Shown: positions 43,816 through 52,166 of the stretch, in pieces | Position numbering within the stretch: the stretch's first letter is position 1 | How the letters are laid out: each line of letters starts with the position of its first letter | NCBI GenBank assembly: GCA_900540865.1 | Contig: UQHH01000009.1 | Span: 5,527 to 69,526 of the forward strand | DNA: 64,000 nucleotides | From: an uncultured Oscillospiraceae bacterium | GTDB lineage: Bacteria > Bacillota > Clostridia > Oscillospirales > Acutalibacteraceae | Reading direction: 5' to 3' | Made by a program: the position numbers and the translations under genes | Notes under the pieces: model-generated | The model's input: only the letters and a program-made list of their open reading frames with translations | The model's database searches: none | What the model was told of the DNA's origin: nothing

Positions 43816-44927
43816 GCCGTTTCATCCTTATAAATTTGATAACCGCATTTTTCCATGTAGCCGTTGAGTTTTTTTACCTGTTCGCCCGTCTGATAATACC
43901 AATCGATATATTCATAATCATGCAAGCCGTATTTTTCACGGTCAAAAGTCCGTCCTGGCTTTTCACACATAAATTCAAGTACAAAAACGCCTTCCTTCGG
44001 TTTTGGCGTGAAAGCGTGCGTTTTATTTTCCATGAGCGATTCAATGGACGCAGACAAAAGGTCCACGCCGCAGTAATGCTTGATTAGGTTCCACATATGG
44101 CAGCCGTCGAGCCGGGGCGTGACCTCGATGATATAAGGCGTATCCCCTTCCAGCTTTATTTGAAAATATACGGGGCCGTTTAATATGGACAGCTTTGCAA
44201 TGGTATGGAGCGAAAGCGCACGGATATTCTCCTTCGCGCGCTGTGAAAGACTGTGCGCGCCCATAATATGGCGTTTGATAATTCCCCCGGGCAGCTCGTC
44301 AAATACCTCCCTGTCGGAGATGAGCAGGAAAACGGTTTCTCCGTTTTGTACATACGCGTTGACTGAAACCTCCGGCCCTTCCACGTATTTTTCAAGTATG
44401 ACGTTGCCTGATTTTGAATAGGACTTGGATATTTCAAAATATTTCTTTATTTCATTTTCGTTTTCAACTTTATAGCAGCCGCGCTGCCCCTGGGCGTCCG
44501 TCGGCTTCATCATGCAGGGGTACTGCCCGAAATCAAGTGCCTGCTCCATTTCGCTTACGCAGAGATACGGCAAATTCCCCGGAAAATCCGCGCCCAAAAA
44601 TGAGCGCAGCCTGTTTTTTGTTTGGCAGATAACCGCTGTCTCATACGAAATAAAATGCCTTAGATTGAGCCGTTCGCTTACCTTCATAGCGGTGGGAACC
44701 GCAAGGTCGGAGCCTACTGAATAGACAATATCTATTTTATTTTCAGAGGCGTACCCGCATACTGCGTTGATGTCTTTTATATCTATCTGTTTAAAATGGT
44801 CGAGCAGCGGGATGCCGCGGTCTGTGCCGGTATAGCTGCAGCCGTACACCTCATAGCCCTTATCCCTGCAAAAACGTATTGCGTCAACCTGGGCGTTTCC
44901 CGCGCCGAGAATCAGTATTTTATTCAT
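43812..44927 (-). CDS. ATP-grasp ligase
   Basis: The 371-residue protein has an N-terminal pre-ATP-grasp Rossmann-like domain (ILGAGNAQVDAIRFC) and an ATP-grasp domain with MMKPTDAQGQRGCYKV, VILEKYVEGPEVSVNAYV and EVTPRLDGCHMWNLIKHY. ATP-grasp enzymes form amide bonds via an acyl-phosphate, as in D-Ala-D-Ala ligase, CarB or PurK. In this operon an amide on a sugar amino group is conceivable. Overlaps the epimerase gene by four bases and the GT2 gene by eight. Confidence 0.86.
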   Translation of the reverse strand: MNKILILGAGNAQVDAIRFCRDKGYEVYGCSYTGTDRGIPLLDHFKQIDIKDINAVCGYASENKIDIVYSVGSDLAVPTAMKVSERLNLRHFISYETAVICQTKNRLRSFLGADFPGNLPYLCVSEMEQALDFGQYPCMMKPTDAQGQRGCYKVENENEIKKYFEISKSYSKSGNVILEKYVEGPEVSVNAYVQNGETVFLLISDREVFDELPGGIIKRHIMGAHSLSQRAKENIRALSLHTIAKLSILNGPVYFQIKLEGDTPYIIEVTPRLDGCHMWNLIKHYCGVDLLSASIESLMENKTHAFTPKPKEGVFVLEFMCEKPGRTFDREKYGLHDYEYIDWYYQTGEQVKKLNGYMEKCGYQIYKDETA

Positions 44928-45867
44928 CTTCCGTTTCCTCCGCAGTCTTGATTATTTCCCTGACGACATACTGCGGCTGTTTATTGAGCCCCAAAAACAT
45001 GCGCCCGATATATTCGCCGACCAGACCTAAAAACAAAAGGTTCAAGCCCGCGAAAAAGCAGACGGCCGCCATCAGCGAGGGCCAGCCGATTGCCATATGC
45101 GGATTGCAGATTTTTTGAATCATAACGGCAATGGCTCCAATGAGGCCGAGCGCCGCGAAAACATAACCCATGATGGTCGAAACCCGAAGCGGGACGATTG
45201 AGAAGCCCAAAATACAGGACCAAAGCTTCATCAAAGATTTAAAGGTATAATTAGAGCTTCCGGCCTCGCGCTTAAAGTGCTGAATTGGTATACTGCCAAT
45301 ATTCCCCGTTGTCCGCAGCACCAGCCCCTGCATATAAGAATGCGAGCTTTTATAGGTAACGATGCTGTCCTTTACAAAAGCGCGCATGACGCAGTAGCTG
45401 GAGGTTTTCAAGTCCTTCGGCTTACCGATGAGTACACGCACAGACCAATGATTGAGCCTGCTGCCTAAATTGCGGAAAATACCATGCTTTTTTTCCGGAT
45501 AATAGCCATAAACCACATCGTAGCCCTTTTCAATTTCTTCAAACAACAGGTGCAGCTGAGATGGATGCGTCTGCATGTCGTCGTCCATTGTAACAATATA
45601 ATCCCCGCCAGCATAGTTCAGCCCCGCCATCGTCGCGTTATGCTGACCCGTGTTTTTAGCAAGGCCAACCGAGGTAACAAACGGGTATTCCTTTGCAAGC
45701 AGCTTCAGCTCGGCCATGGTTCGCCCGCCGTCAGGGGAGCAGTCGTCAACCAGAATGAATTCAAAATCATCCTTTTCTAGCCGGCAAAGCTCCTCTGCGG
45801 TTGTTTCTACTACCTTGCGGATACTTTGAGAGGAATTATAACAAGGTATGACAATGGAATAACGCAT
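44920..45867 (-). CDS. Polyprenyl-phosphate glycosyltransferase (GtrB/ArnC-like GT2)
   Basis: The 315-residue protein has a GT2 GT-A domain (SIVIPCYNSSQSIRKVV; ILVDDCSPDGGRTM; TMDDDMQTHPSQL with DDD metal motif) and two C-terminal helices (IVPLRVSTIMGYVFAALGLI; LMAAVCFFAGLNLLFLGLVG). That is the dolichol/undecaprenyl-phosphate sugar transferase type (DPMS, GtrB, ArnC). It would put a sugar on undecaprenyl phosphate. ATG at 45867 follows AAAGGGTGAAAAT. It lies 22 bases after wecE. Confidence 0.9.
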   Translation of the reverse strand: MRYSIVIPCYNSSQSIRKVVETTAEELCRLEKDDFEFILVDDCSPDGGRTMAELKLLAKEYPFVTSVGLAKNTGQHNATMAGLNYAGGDYIVTMDDDMQTHPSQLHLLFEEIEKGYDVVYGYYPEKKHGIFRNLGSRLNHWSVRVLIGKPKDLKTSSYCVMRAFVKDSIVTYKSSHSYMQGLVLRTTGNIGSIPIQHFKREAGSSNYTFKSLMKLWSCILGFSIVPLRVSTIMGYVFAALGLIGAIAVMIQKICNPHMAIGWPSLMAAVCFFAGLNLLFLGLVGEYIGRMFLGLNKQPQYVVREIIKTAEETEDE

Positions 45868-45889
45868 ATTTTCACCCTTTTTCAACATC

Positions 45890-47020
45890 CTAAACTCCGA
45901 AGAACCGCTCTATCGATTCCGTTACAAACGCAATATCGGACTGCGTAAGGCCATAATACATAGGCAGCCGCAGCAGGCGCTCGCTTTCACGCGTGGTAAA
46001 GCGGTCTTCTCCAACAAAACGCCCGTATTGCCGTCCCGCTTCAGAGGTATGCAGGGGGACGTAGTGGAACGCGGTGGCAATGCCTTTCTCTTTTAAATAC
46101 GCAGAAAGCCGCGTGCGCTGTTCCAGGTTTTTCACCTTAATATAAAACATGTGGGCGTTATGCGTGCATTCGTTTGGTATAACCGGAAGCTCTACTGCCC
46201 CTGCTTCTTTCAAGGGGGTCAGGCCCTCATAATACAGGCTCCAGCTTTTCAGCCGGTCTTCATTAATTTTCTCCGCCTGCTCAAGCTGCGCGAACAAATG
46301 CGCCGCGTTGAGCTCGGAAGGAAGGAAGGAAGAGCCAATATCGACCCAGGTGTACTTATCGACCTGGCCGCGGAGGAATCGGCTCCTGTCGGTGCCCTTT
46401 TCCCAAACGACCTCCGCGCGCTCAAGCCAAGCGCCGTCGTTTACAAGAACCGCGCCGCCTTCCCCCATGCTGTAGTTTTTCGTTTCGTGGAAGCTAAAGC
46501 AGCCTAAATCGCCAATACTGCCGAGCGGGCGCCCCTTATAAAACGACATGACGCCCTGCGCGGCGTCCTCTATTACCTTAAGCCCGTAACGTGCCGCGAT
46601 TTGGTTTATTGTGTCCATTTCACACGCAACGCCCGCGTAATGCACCGGCACGATTGCCTTTGTTTGATTCGTTACCGCCTGTTCTATCAGCCGTTCGTCA
46701 AGATTCATCGTGTCGGGGCGAATGTCTGTAAATACAATCTTAGCCCCGCGCAAAACAAACGCGTTCGCTGTTGAAACAAACGTGTAGGAGGGCATGATTA
46801 CCTCGTCCCCGGGCTTTATTCCGGCAAGAATCGCCGCCATTTCCAACGCGTCGGTTCCAGAGGTCGTCAAAAGCGCTTTTTGGGCGCCGGTCATTTGCTC
46901 GAGCATTTCCTGGCATTTTGCAGTAAATTGCCCGCCGCCGCAAATTTTCCCGCTTTGGATTGCGCCGGCAATATATTCTTCTTCCCTGCCCACATGCGGC
47001 GGGACATTGAATCGAATCAT
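45890..47020 (-). CDS. wecE: dTDP-4-amino-4,6-dideoxygalactose transaminase (WecE/RffA)
   Basis: WecE transfers an amino group to C4 of dTDP-4-keto-6-deoxyglucose to give dTDP-Fuc4N. This ~376-residue protein matches E. coli WecE closely from memory: GKICGGGQFT, GDEVIMPSYTFVSTANAFVL, VHYAGVACEMDTI, EDAAQGVMS and SFHETKNYSMGEGG (PLP Lys). ATG at 47020 gives the family start MIRFNVPP; an upstream ATG at 47029 is in frame. It heads a seven-gene operon from a sigma-A promoter. rfbA and rfbB supply its substrate. Confidence 0.93.
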   Translation of the reverse strand: MIRFNVPPHVGREEEYIAGAIQSGKICGGGQFTAKCQEMLEQMTGAQKALLTTSGTDALEMAAILAGIKPGDEVIMPSYTFVSTANAFVLRGAKIVFTDIRPDTMNLDERLIEQAVTNQTKAIVPVHYAGVACEMDTINQIAARYGLKVIEDAAQGVMSFYKGRPLGSIGDLGCFSFHETKNYSMGEGGAVLVNDGAWLERAEVVWEKGTDRSRFLRGQVDKYTWVDIGSSFLPSELNAAHLFAQLEQAEKINEDRLKSWSLYYEGLTPLKEAGAVELPVIPNECTHNAHMFYIKVKNLEQRTRLSAYLKEKGIATAFHYVPLHTSEAGRQYGRFVGEDRFTTRESERLLRLPMYYGLTQSDIAFVTESIERFFGV

Positions 47021-47063
47021 TACTTCCATCCCTATAACTTGAAAATTCTTTTAAATACATTTT

Positions 47064-47092
47064 ATTCTACCATAACCGTGCTTTTATTACAA
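47064..47092 (-). promoter_or_regulatory. Sigma-A promoter for the amino-sugar operon
   Basis: TTGTAA (47092-47087), 17-base spacer, TAGAAT (47069-47064) on the minus strand, about 45 bases before wecE. Confidence 0.65.
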
Positions 47093-47111
47093 TAGCTTTT
47101 GTTTTTTCTGC

Positions 47112-47148
47112 ATGAAAAAACCGCATCCGTTCTACAGATGCAGCTTTT
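47112..47148 (-). terminator. Terminator overlapping the DUF6320 gene stop
   Basis: AAAAAACCGCATC / GATGCAGCTTTTTT with CGTTCTACA loop; on the minus strand GGATGCGGTTTTTT. The left arm overlaps the last codons of the gene above it. Confidence 0.6.
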
Positions 47149-47797
47149 TTACAATTTCTTCCCGGATTGTTTTTCCTTTGAACAGAAAAAGGGCGGCAAT
47201 TGACATAATACTGAGGGCAACACAAACGACGGACGGGTATACGATGTTTAAAATCCCGGTAAACAGGAACACCGCGGGTACGGCGCCGTAGATGCAATCA
47301 ATCAGGATATATACGATATATTCCTCCGCCCTGATTCTCCTTGTAAAGACCATAACAGCAAAAAAAATCGTTACCGCGGCGCAGGTACAGGGAATTACAT
47401 AGTCGAGCGACCAGCCGAGGCCGCCCGTGAAATGGTCCCATAATACAAGCAGGATGGAAAGGATAAACAGCTGGTACGTTATATTCTTAATAAAATTATG
47501 CCGTTTCGCAATACTCACCGCGCCTGTAATCCAGGCACAAAAGATGCCGGCTCCCGCATAAAGCGACCACCACACCTTTGTAGGCGCCATAAGGTTGACG
47601 GCAACGCAGATTATAATTGCGGCGATTGAAATAAAGCTGATTAACCGGAATAACAAACCGGACGAGACTTTTTCCTTCGGTACGTCCGGAAATACGTCGG
47701 AAACGGCTTCACCCGTTCCCTTGAGCTCTCCCTGGCACAGCGGGCAGCATTCCTTATTACCCGCTACCTCCACCTTGCATTTTTCACAGTACAGCAT
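47132..47797 (-). CDS. DUF6320-type zinc-ribbon membrane protein
   Basis: The 221-residue protein has an N-terminal zinc ribbon (CEKCKVEVAGNKECCPLCQGEL) and about six helices. It is the kind often encoded with a condensation-fold acyltransferase and an esterase in Clostridia. The start ATG at 47797 has GGGAGAG seven bases upstream. It overlaps the acyltransferase gene by 14 bases. Function unknown. Confidence 0.72.
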   Translation of the reverse strand: MLYCEKCKVEVAGNKECCPLCQGELKGTGEAVSDVFPDVPKEKVSSGLLFRLISFISIAAIIICVAVNLMAPTKVWWSLYAGAGIFCAWITGAVSIAKRHNFIKNITYQLFILSILLVLWDHFTGGLGWSLDYVIPCTCAAVTIFFAVMVFTRRIRAEEYIVYILIDCIYGAVPAVFLFTGILNIVYPSVVCVALSIMSIAALFLFKGKTIREEIVKKLHL

Positions 47798-49079
47798 AAG
47801 GACTCTCCCGTTCCAAATTAAAATCATTGCTGCGTATTTCCGCCGCTATCCCCTTTTCCGTCAGGCTCCTGATAACATTACGCTGGATATCCGTCGCGAT
47901 GAAGGCTGAGGTAAAGCTCACCGTGAGCGAATCCCCAAAAGAGCAGATGCAAAGCTGCAGCTTCGGTGTGGAGGACAAAACATCGAACAGCCTGATGTAA
48001 GGCGCCATCTGCGGCGGCATTTCTATTTTTCCCACGTTGGATATTACGGCTGTAACACCCATATCGGTAAAACGCCGGGCCATACGCAGCCCGAAATTTT
48101 TAACAGGCAGCGGAGCGATTTTAATAAACGGGTTGTGCTCGAGAGCCGCAAGGCGGTTCATCCGGATACTCAGCTTTTCTTTTGTCAGCTCTTTTTGGAA
48201 CGTTTCAGATACGACACGGATAATGTCCTGAAAATCGCCGCTGTGCTCGCGGAAGGAATACTCCACGGTTATCATACCAAAAAAATTTTTTGCTGTTTCC
48301 GATTGAAAAAACGGGCGCAGGTTTACCGGTATTTGCAACACAACCGGGTATTTTTCTTTTCTTACAATCATTTCCCTGTGAATCGATTCAATCAGCAGAG
48401 CCGTCAGAAAAACTGTCAGCGTCGTATCGAACGAATGGGCGGCACCCAGCACCTCCTTAACCGGCATAATTGCTTCGATTACCTGAAGGCGGCCGTCGTC
48501 GCGCTGCGCGCCCTTTATCCTGTAAGCGCGCATGGCTCCAGCTTCCACCCGCTCCCTGCTCTTTTTATAATATTTTTCAAAGCTGTCTGAAGCTTTCTGC
48601 GCAAGGGAAGCGTCATAGTCGAGCATTGGCTTGTTTTCTGCAAACTCCCGCGGATGCACAAGCAGCAGGTAATGGTAAACAATCGTCTTTAAAAATTGCA
48701 TGGCGCCCGTTCCGTCGCCCAAAGCGTGGTACATTTCTAAATTGATGCGCGTTTTGTAATATGTCACCTGAAAAAGCAGGCGCTTCTGCCCGCTTTTATA
48801 AATAGTCGAGCAGGGCGGCGCATCCTCTTTTTTTATTGTGGGCTCGATTTCCCTGTGGTCGAGATAATACCAAAACAGGCCCGTGCGCATGACGCAGAGA
48901 AAATGCGGAAACTCCGTGGCAGCCGTGCGGACGGCCTTAGAAAGCTCTTTTTCCTGTACCTCCTCGCGCAGCTCGCAGGAAAAACGAAATACGTTTGTAT
49001 TGGTTTTATAGGCCGTCGATGGAAAGATTTTAGCGGCGTTATCCAAGCGGCTCCATTTTGCTGCGTGCCCTGCCGTCAT
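47784..49079 (-). CDS. Condensation-fold acyltransferase (PapA/alcohol acetyltransferase-like)
   Basis: The 431-residue protein has a chloramphenicol-acetyltransferase/condensation fold: an HHxxxDG-type motif present as MYHALGDGTGAM, and later VILQIPVNLRPFF-like region VVLQIPVNLRPFF with the NFFGMI pattern. Such enzymes form esters, as in PapA5 and yeast AATase-like proteins. Only the second His of the HHxxxDG motif is there (YHALGDG), which is usual for several subfamilies. It overlaps the esterase gene by four bases and the DUF6320 gene by 14. Confidence 0.78.
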   Translation of the reverse strand: MTAGHAAKWSRLDNAAKIFPSTAYKTNTNVFRFSCELREEVQEKELSKAVRTAATEFPHFLCVMRTGLFWYYLDHREIEPTIKKEDAPPCSTIYKSGQKRLLFQVTYYKTRINLEMYHALGDGTGAMQFLKTIVYHYLLLVHPREFAENKPMLDYDASLAQKASDSFEKYYKKSRERVEAGAMRAYRIKGAQRDDGRLQVIEAIMPVKEVLGAAHSFDTTLTVFLTALLIESIHREMIVRKEKYPVVLQIPVNLRPFFQSETAKNFFGMITVEYSFREHSGDFQDIIRVVSETFQKELTKEKLSIRMNRLAALEHNPFIKIAPLPVKNFGLRMARRFTDMGVTAVISNVGKIEMPPQMAPYIRLFDVLSSTPKLQLCICSFGDSLTVSFTSAFIATDIQRNVIRSLTEKGIAAEIRSNDFNLERESPYAVL

Positions 49080-50011
49080 TCGGCTTCCTCCCCATTAAGA
49101 AAATCGTTGATTAATTCATAGGCTTTTTGTACCTGCGCATAATGCGGGTCGAGCGAAAAAAAGCCGTGCAGCGCGTCCTCCACGCGGTAAACGGCTGCGT
49201 CTGAGCCCGCTTCTTTTAACCGCTGCGCATAAGCCTCGCCTTCATCCCGTAAAGGGTCGTACTCCGCGGTAATCACAAGCGTTTTCGGCTGCCTTGTGAA
49301 ATCACTGGACAAAAGAGGGGCAAAATACGGGTTCTGCAGGTCCTCCTCACTGGACATGTAAAGCTCCATATAATCGCAGATACGCCTGGCGGTCAGCAGA
49401 TAATCCTTGCCGTTTTCCCGTACGGATTCAAACGGTGAGCTGTCTGTATAGTCGTTATATAAAGCCGGATAAATCAGGATTTGCCTGGCAACCGTAAACG
49501 CGCCTTCATCGCGCGCCCTGAGCGACACGGCCGCCGCAAGGTTGCCGCCGGCGCTGTCGCCGACCAGGACGATGTCTTCCGGGCGTGCATGGAAGCTTTC
49601 GGCGTTGCAGTATAGCTCCTTCGCAACGGCGTAGCAATCGTCAAGCCCGCAGGGAAACGGATTTTCAGGCGCAAGGCGGTACTCTACAGAAACAGTCTTG
49701 CAGCCGGTCTGGTCCGCAAGGTTCATACAAACGGTATTGTAGGTATCGATGCTCTCCGTTACCCAGCCGCCGCCGTGGAAAAAAAGCAGAATATCGTTTC
49801 TTGTCTTCTCCCGCGGCGTATAGATGCGCACCGTTATCTCCCTGCCGCCGCTTACCACCTTATGGTCCCAATTTTTATAAAGCAGGGGCTTGAGTAAAAA
49901 GGGAGTCTTGACAATCTCGAACGACCGCTGGAGCTTATATAGTTTTTTTATATCGGCCTCCGGATAAGACAGCGCCTTGAGCGCAAGCCTCATCGCCTTA
50001 TTGATTGCCAT
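49076..50011 (-). CDS. Alpha/beta hydrolase, HSL family
   Basis: The 311-residue protein has the oxyanion-hole motif HGGGW and nucleophile GDSAGGN, then a late Asp (YDPLRDEG) and His (DALHGFFSL) of the catalytic triad. HSL/Abhydrolase-3 enzymes hydrolyse short-chain esters or acyl groups. The start ATG at 50011 follows AAAGGAGG. It overlaps the acyltransferase gene by four bases, so the pair may add and remove an acyl group from the same molecule. Confidence 0.9.
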   Translation of the reverse strand: MAINKAMRLALKALSYPEADIKKLYKLQRSFEIVKTPFLLKPLLYKNWDHKVVSGGREITVRIYTPREKTRNDILLFFHGGGWVTESIDTYNTVCMNLADQTGCKTVSVEYRLAPENPFPCGLDDCYAVAKELYCNAESFHARPEDIVLVGDSAGGNLAAAVSLRARDEGAFTVARQILIYPALYNDYTDSSPFESVRENGKDYLLTARRICDYMELYMSSEEDLQNPYFAPLLSSDFTRQPKTLVITAEYDPLRDEGEAYAQRLKEAGSDAAVYRVEDALHGFFSLDPHYAQVQKAYELINDFLNGEEAE

Positions 50012-50138
50012 GGGTACGCCTCCTTTTTCTTTATCATTCCAATGTTTATTTCTTTTTATAATCTTACGGTTTTTGTGCACAGAACGCAAGCAATTTCTTA
50101 TTCTAAAAAAGCAGGGATGGCCTTCCGTCGATTTTCAT

Positions 50139-51308
50139 TCATTTTTCTTTGCTTTCGGAGGGCTCCGGCAGCGCTTTTGCGGGCTTTGCGCGTTCGAGAA
50201 GCTGCGTCACCTTTGCCTTGCTGCCGCCCGTAAATTCTTTCGCCGCCATCGAAACCAAAGAGCCGATTGTCCGCGTCAGCACCTTTCTGACCTCCGGGTC
50301 GATTCCCTTGAGTGCGTTTAGTATAGCGGTGGCCGTCGCCTTCCAGCCGCCGTTATCCTCCATAAAATCCTTGATTTGCGTCGATTTCAAAATACTGAAC
50401 AGCGCGTCTGTAAACGCTTCCCGCTGGCTGTCCGACATGGAATTAATCCATTTATTGAGTGAATCGTCCATTAAAAGCGCGCCGGCGCTGATGGAATCGA
50501 GCCGGACAAAATCGTCTCCCTCGACAAGCCAGGAAAGCGGGTCGTGCTGCAGGATGCCAAAGGTGTCGCTGTCTACAACCATATATTCGCGCCAGTGGTA
50601 GAGCAGCATCCCGACGATAGAAGATTTCGGGACGAATTTCTTCAGGCGGGGCTCTATATCCAAAAAACCGCTCGAACGGAAAAAATCCTCCTGAAAACCG
50701 GGGCCGTCGTTGTCATAAACCGTTTTTATGCGCTTTTGCACCGCTCCGTCACACAATGAGGACGCGTAAACGGCAAGATTTCCGCCTTTGGAATGGCCTC
50801 CTACGCAAATGTCTCCCTGGAGCCGCCAGGCGACCGTATTGAGATAGTCGACGCTCTGTGTCTGCGCGGGTACGGGGCTCATAAACGCCATGTTGAAATC
50901 TTCCTTCCAGCCGGTGAGCGTCCCGTCGGTACCGCGGTACGCTACAAAGCTGCTGCCGTCGTCGAGCATAAAGGTAATCGCCGAAAACTGCGTTTCACTT
51001 TCCTCATCCAGCCTGCTGACATAAAAATTCAGCTTCATCCGACCGAACCGCCTGCTGATTAAAAGGAGCGGCATCAGCTGAGAAGCCGATTTTATATTAT
51101 AAATTTTTCTCAGGCGGTCCGGTTCCACACTGCCGTTTACCGCGTCGTAAAAGGAAACGGCCTCTTTGTTTTCTTCCAGCGTTGGCACAAGCCCTTCAAA
51201 TTTCACATAAGAAAGCAGGCTCAATATTAAATTGTCGACATTATTAAACGCTCTTTCGGAAAAGCTCTGCCCGCCTACATTTAGTACATAGTCAATCAAT
51301 GTTCCCAT
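50139..51308 (-). CDS. DUF2974 family lipase-like protein
   Basis: The 389-residue protein has an alpha/beta hydrolase-like core with nucleophile motif GGHSKGGN and FVAYRGTDGTL, the pattern of DUF2974/Mbeg1-like proteins. The C-terminal ~110 residues are helical and end in a Pro/Glu-rich tail (KALPEPSESKEK). Substrate unknown. ATG at 51308 has AGAGG five to six bases upstream. It is 49 bases... from the esterase gene and may or may not be in that operon. Confidence 0.85.
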   Translation of the reverse strand: MGTLIDYVLNVGGQSFSERAFNNVDNLILSLLSYVKFEGLVPTLEENKEAVSFYDAVNGSVEPDRLRKIYNIKSASQLMPLLLISRRFGRMKLNFYVSRLDEESETQFSAITFMLDDGSSFVAYRGTDGTLTGWKEDFNMAFMSPVPAQTQSVDYLNTVAWRLQGDICVGGHSKGGNLAVYASSLCDGAVQKRIKTVYDNDGPGFQEDFFRSSGFLDIEPRLKKFVPKSSIVGMLLYHWREYMVVDSDTFGILQHDPLSWLVEGDDFVRLDSISAGALLMDDSLNKWINSMSDSQREAFTDALFSILKSTQIKDFMEDNGGWKATATAILNALKGIDPEVRKVLTRTIGSLVSMAAKEFTGGSKAKVTQLLERAKPAKALPEPSESKEK

Positions 51309-51698
51309 AAGGCACCTCTTATCATAAAAAATTCTTCAATTTGTAAAATATACGCCGGATATACTACGTACATAACGCGAAAATCCAGCAAATTAACATT
51401 GTAAACATTGGAAAAACATTCTGATTTTATATTACTGCATTCACGATTGGAAGTCAAAAGAAGTTGCCTTAATCCATTTCTTTTGTAAAATATATAAATA
51501 TAAATGGACATACGAATGCGCCTTGCTGTTTTTTCTATAAAAACATATTCTTTCACCGAATGACAGTGTACTGCGTGCCAACTTCTTTTCAGGCGAAATG
51601 AGAATATAATTCACAGAATTTCATTCCATTTTACGAATACTTCTTGCAGTATTATTTTTAACTTTATGATGAATTTGTCCCATTTTTTGAGGATGCAC
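51309..51698. other. Non-coding AT-rich gap
   Basis: About 390 bases with no supported gene. An 86-codon leftward frame is present but has biased, implausible composition. No tRNA, repeat or terminator is obvious. The promoter of the DUF2974 gene should be here but I cannot point to a convincing one. Confidence 0.4.
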
Positions 51699-51730
51699 GT
51701 ACCATTGCAAAATGTGCGGTCCAATGGTAC
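51699..51730 (+). promoter_or_regulatory. Palindrome overlapping the DUF3783 promoter
   Basis: GTACCATTG (51699-51707) and CAATGGTAC (51722-51730) form a perfect 9-bp inverted repeat with a 14-base spacer. It covers the -35 and touches the -10, so a repressor bound here would block RNA polymerase. Confidence 0.6.
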
Positions 51731-51733
51731 TAT
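51705..51733 (+). promoter_or_regulatory. Sigma-A promoter for DUF3783-yaaA
   Basis: TTGCAA (51705-51710), 17-base spacer, TACTAT (51728-51733); start near 51740, about 30 bases before the ATG. Confidence 0.75.
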
Positions 51734-51770
51734 AGCCTTAAGAACTTAAAAAGAAAGGTTGGTACGTTCA

Positions 51771-52163
51771 ATGAATATACCGATTGTCTATTTATATAAT
51801 CTCGATACCGATAAGGGCAGAAAAATCAAGGCTTTGTGCCTGTTGCTTAAAATCCGGGTGCGCCCGGTAAATAAAGAGGAGTACGGCATGAAGCTTACCG
51901 TATTGACAGGAAAAGAAGCGCCTGCGGAACTGGCGGGGGAAGCTCAAGACTTTGATGATGAAATGATTTTGATGGTCAACTTTACAAACGCCATGGTCAA
52001 TTCATTTTTACAGGAATTCCGCAAAAAAGGAATTAAGCCTGTCGCGCTGAAAGCAATCCTTACCGAAAGCAACGCGCATTGGAATTCCGCGCAGCTTCAT
52101 ACGGAGCTTCTGCGGGAGCACGAGGCGATGTTTGGAGGCAAAACGGCACACAAGCCGGAATAA
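51771..52163 (+). CDS. DUF3783 family protein
   Basis: This 130-residue protein has the DUF3783 pattern: IPIVYLYNLDTDKGRKIKAL, a KEEYGMKLTVLTG hinge and DDEMILMVNFTNAMVNSFL. The family is common in Clostridia, function unknown. ATG at 51771 follows AAAGGTTGG; a 12-base longer frame is also open. It shares a transcript with yaaA, which begins 4 bases after it. Confidence 0.82.
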   Translation: MNIPIVYLYNLDTDKGRKIKALCLLLKIRVRPVNKEEYGMKLTVLTGKEAPAELAGEAQDFDDEMILMVNFTNAMVNSFLQEFRKKGIKPVALKAILTESNAHWNSAQLHTELLREHEAMFGGKTAHKPE

Positions 52164-52166
52164 GTA

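Noticed and set aside
51296..51556. An 86-codon leftward frame at the DUF2974 start
   Set aside because: Tyr/Ile-rich composition in an AT-rich promoter region, and overlaps the start of the real gene.
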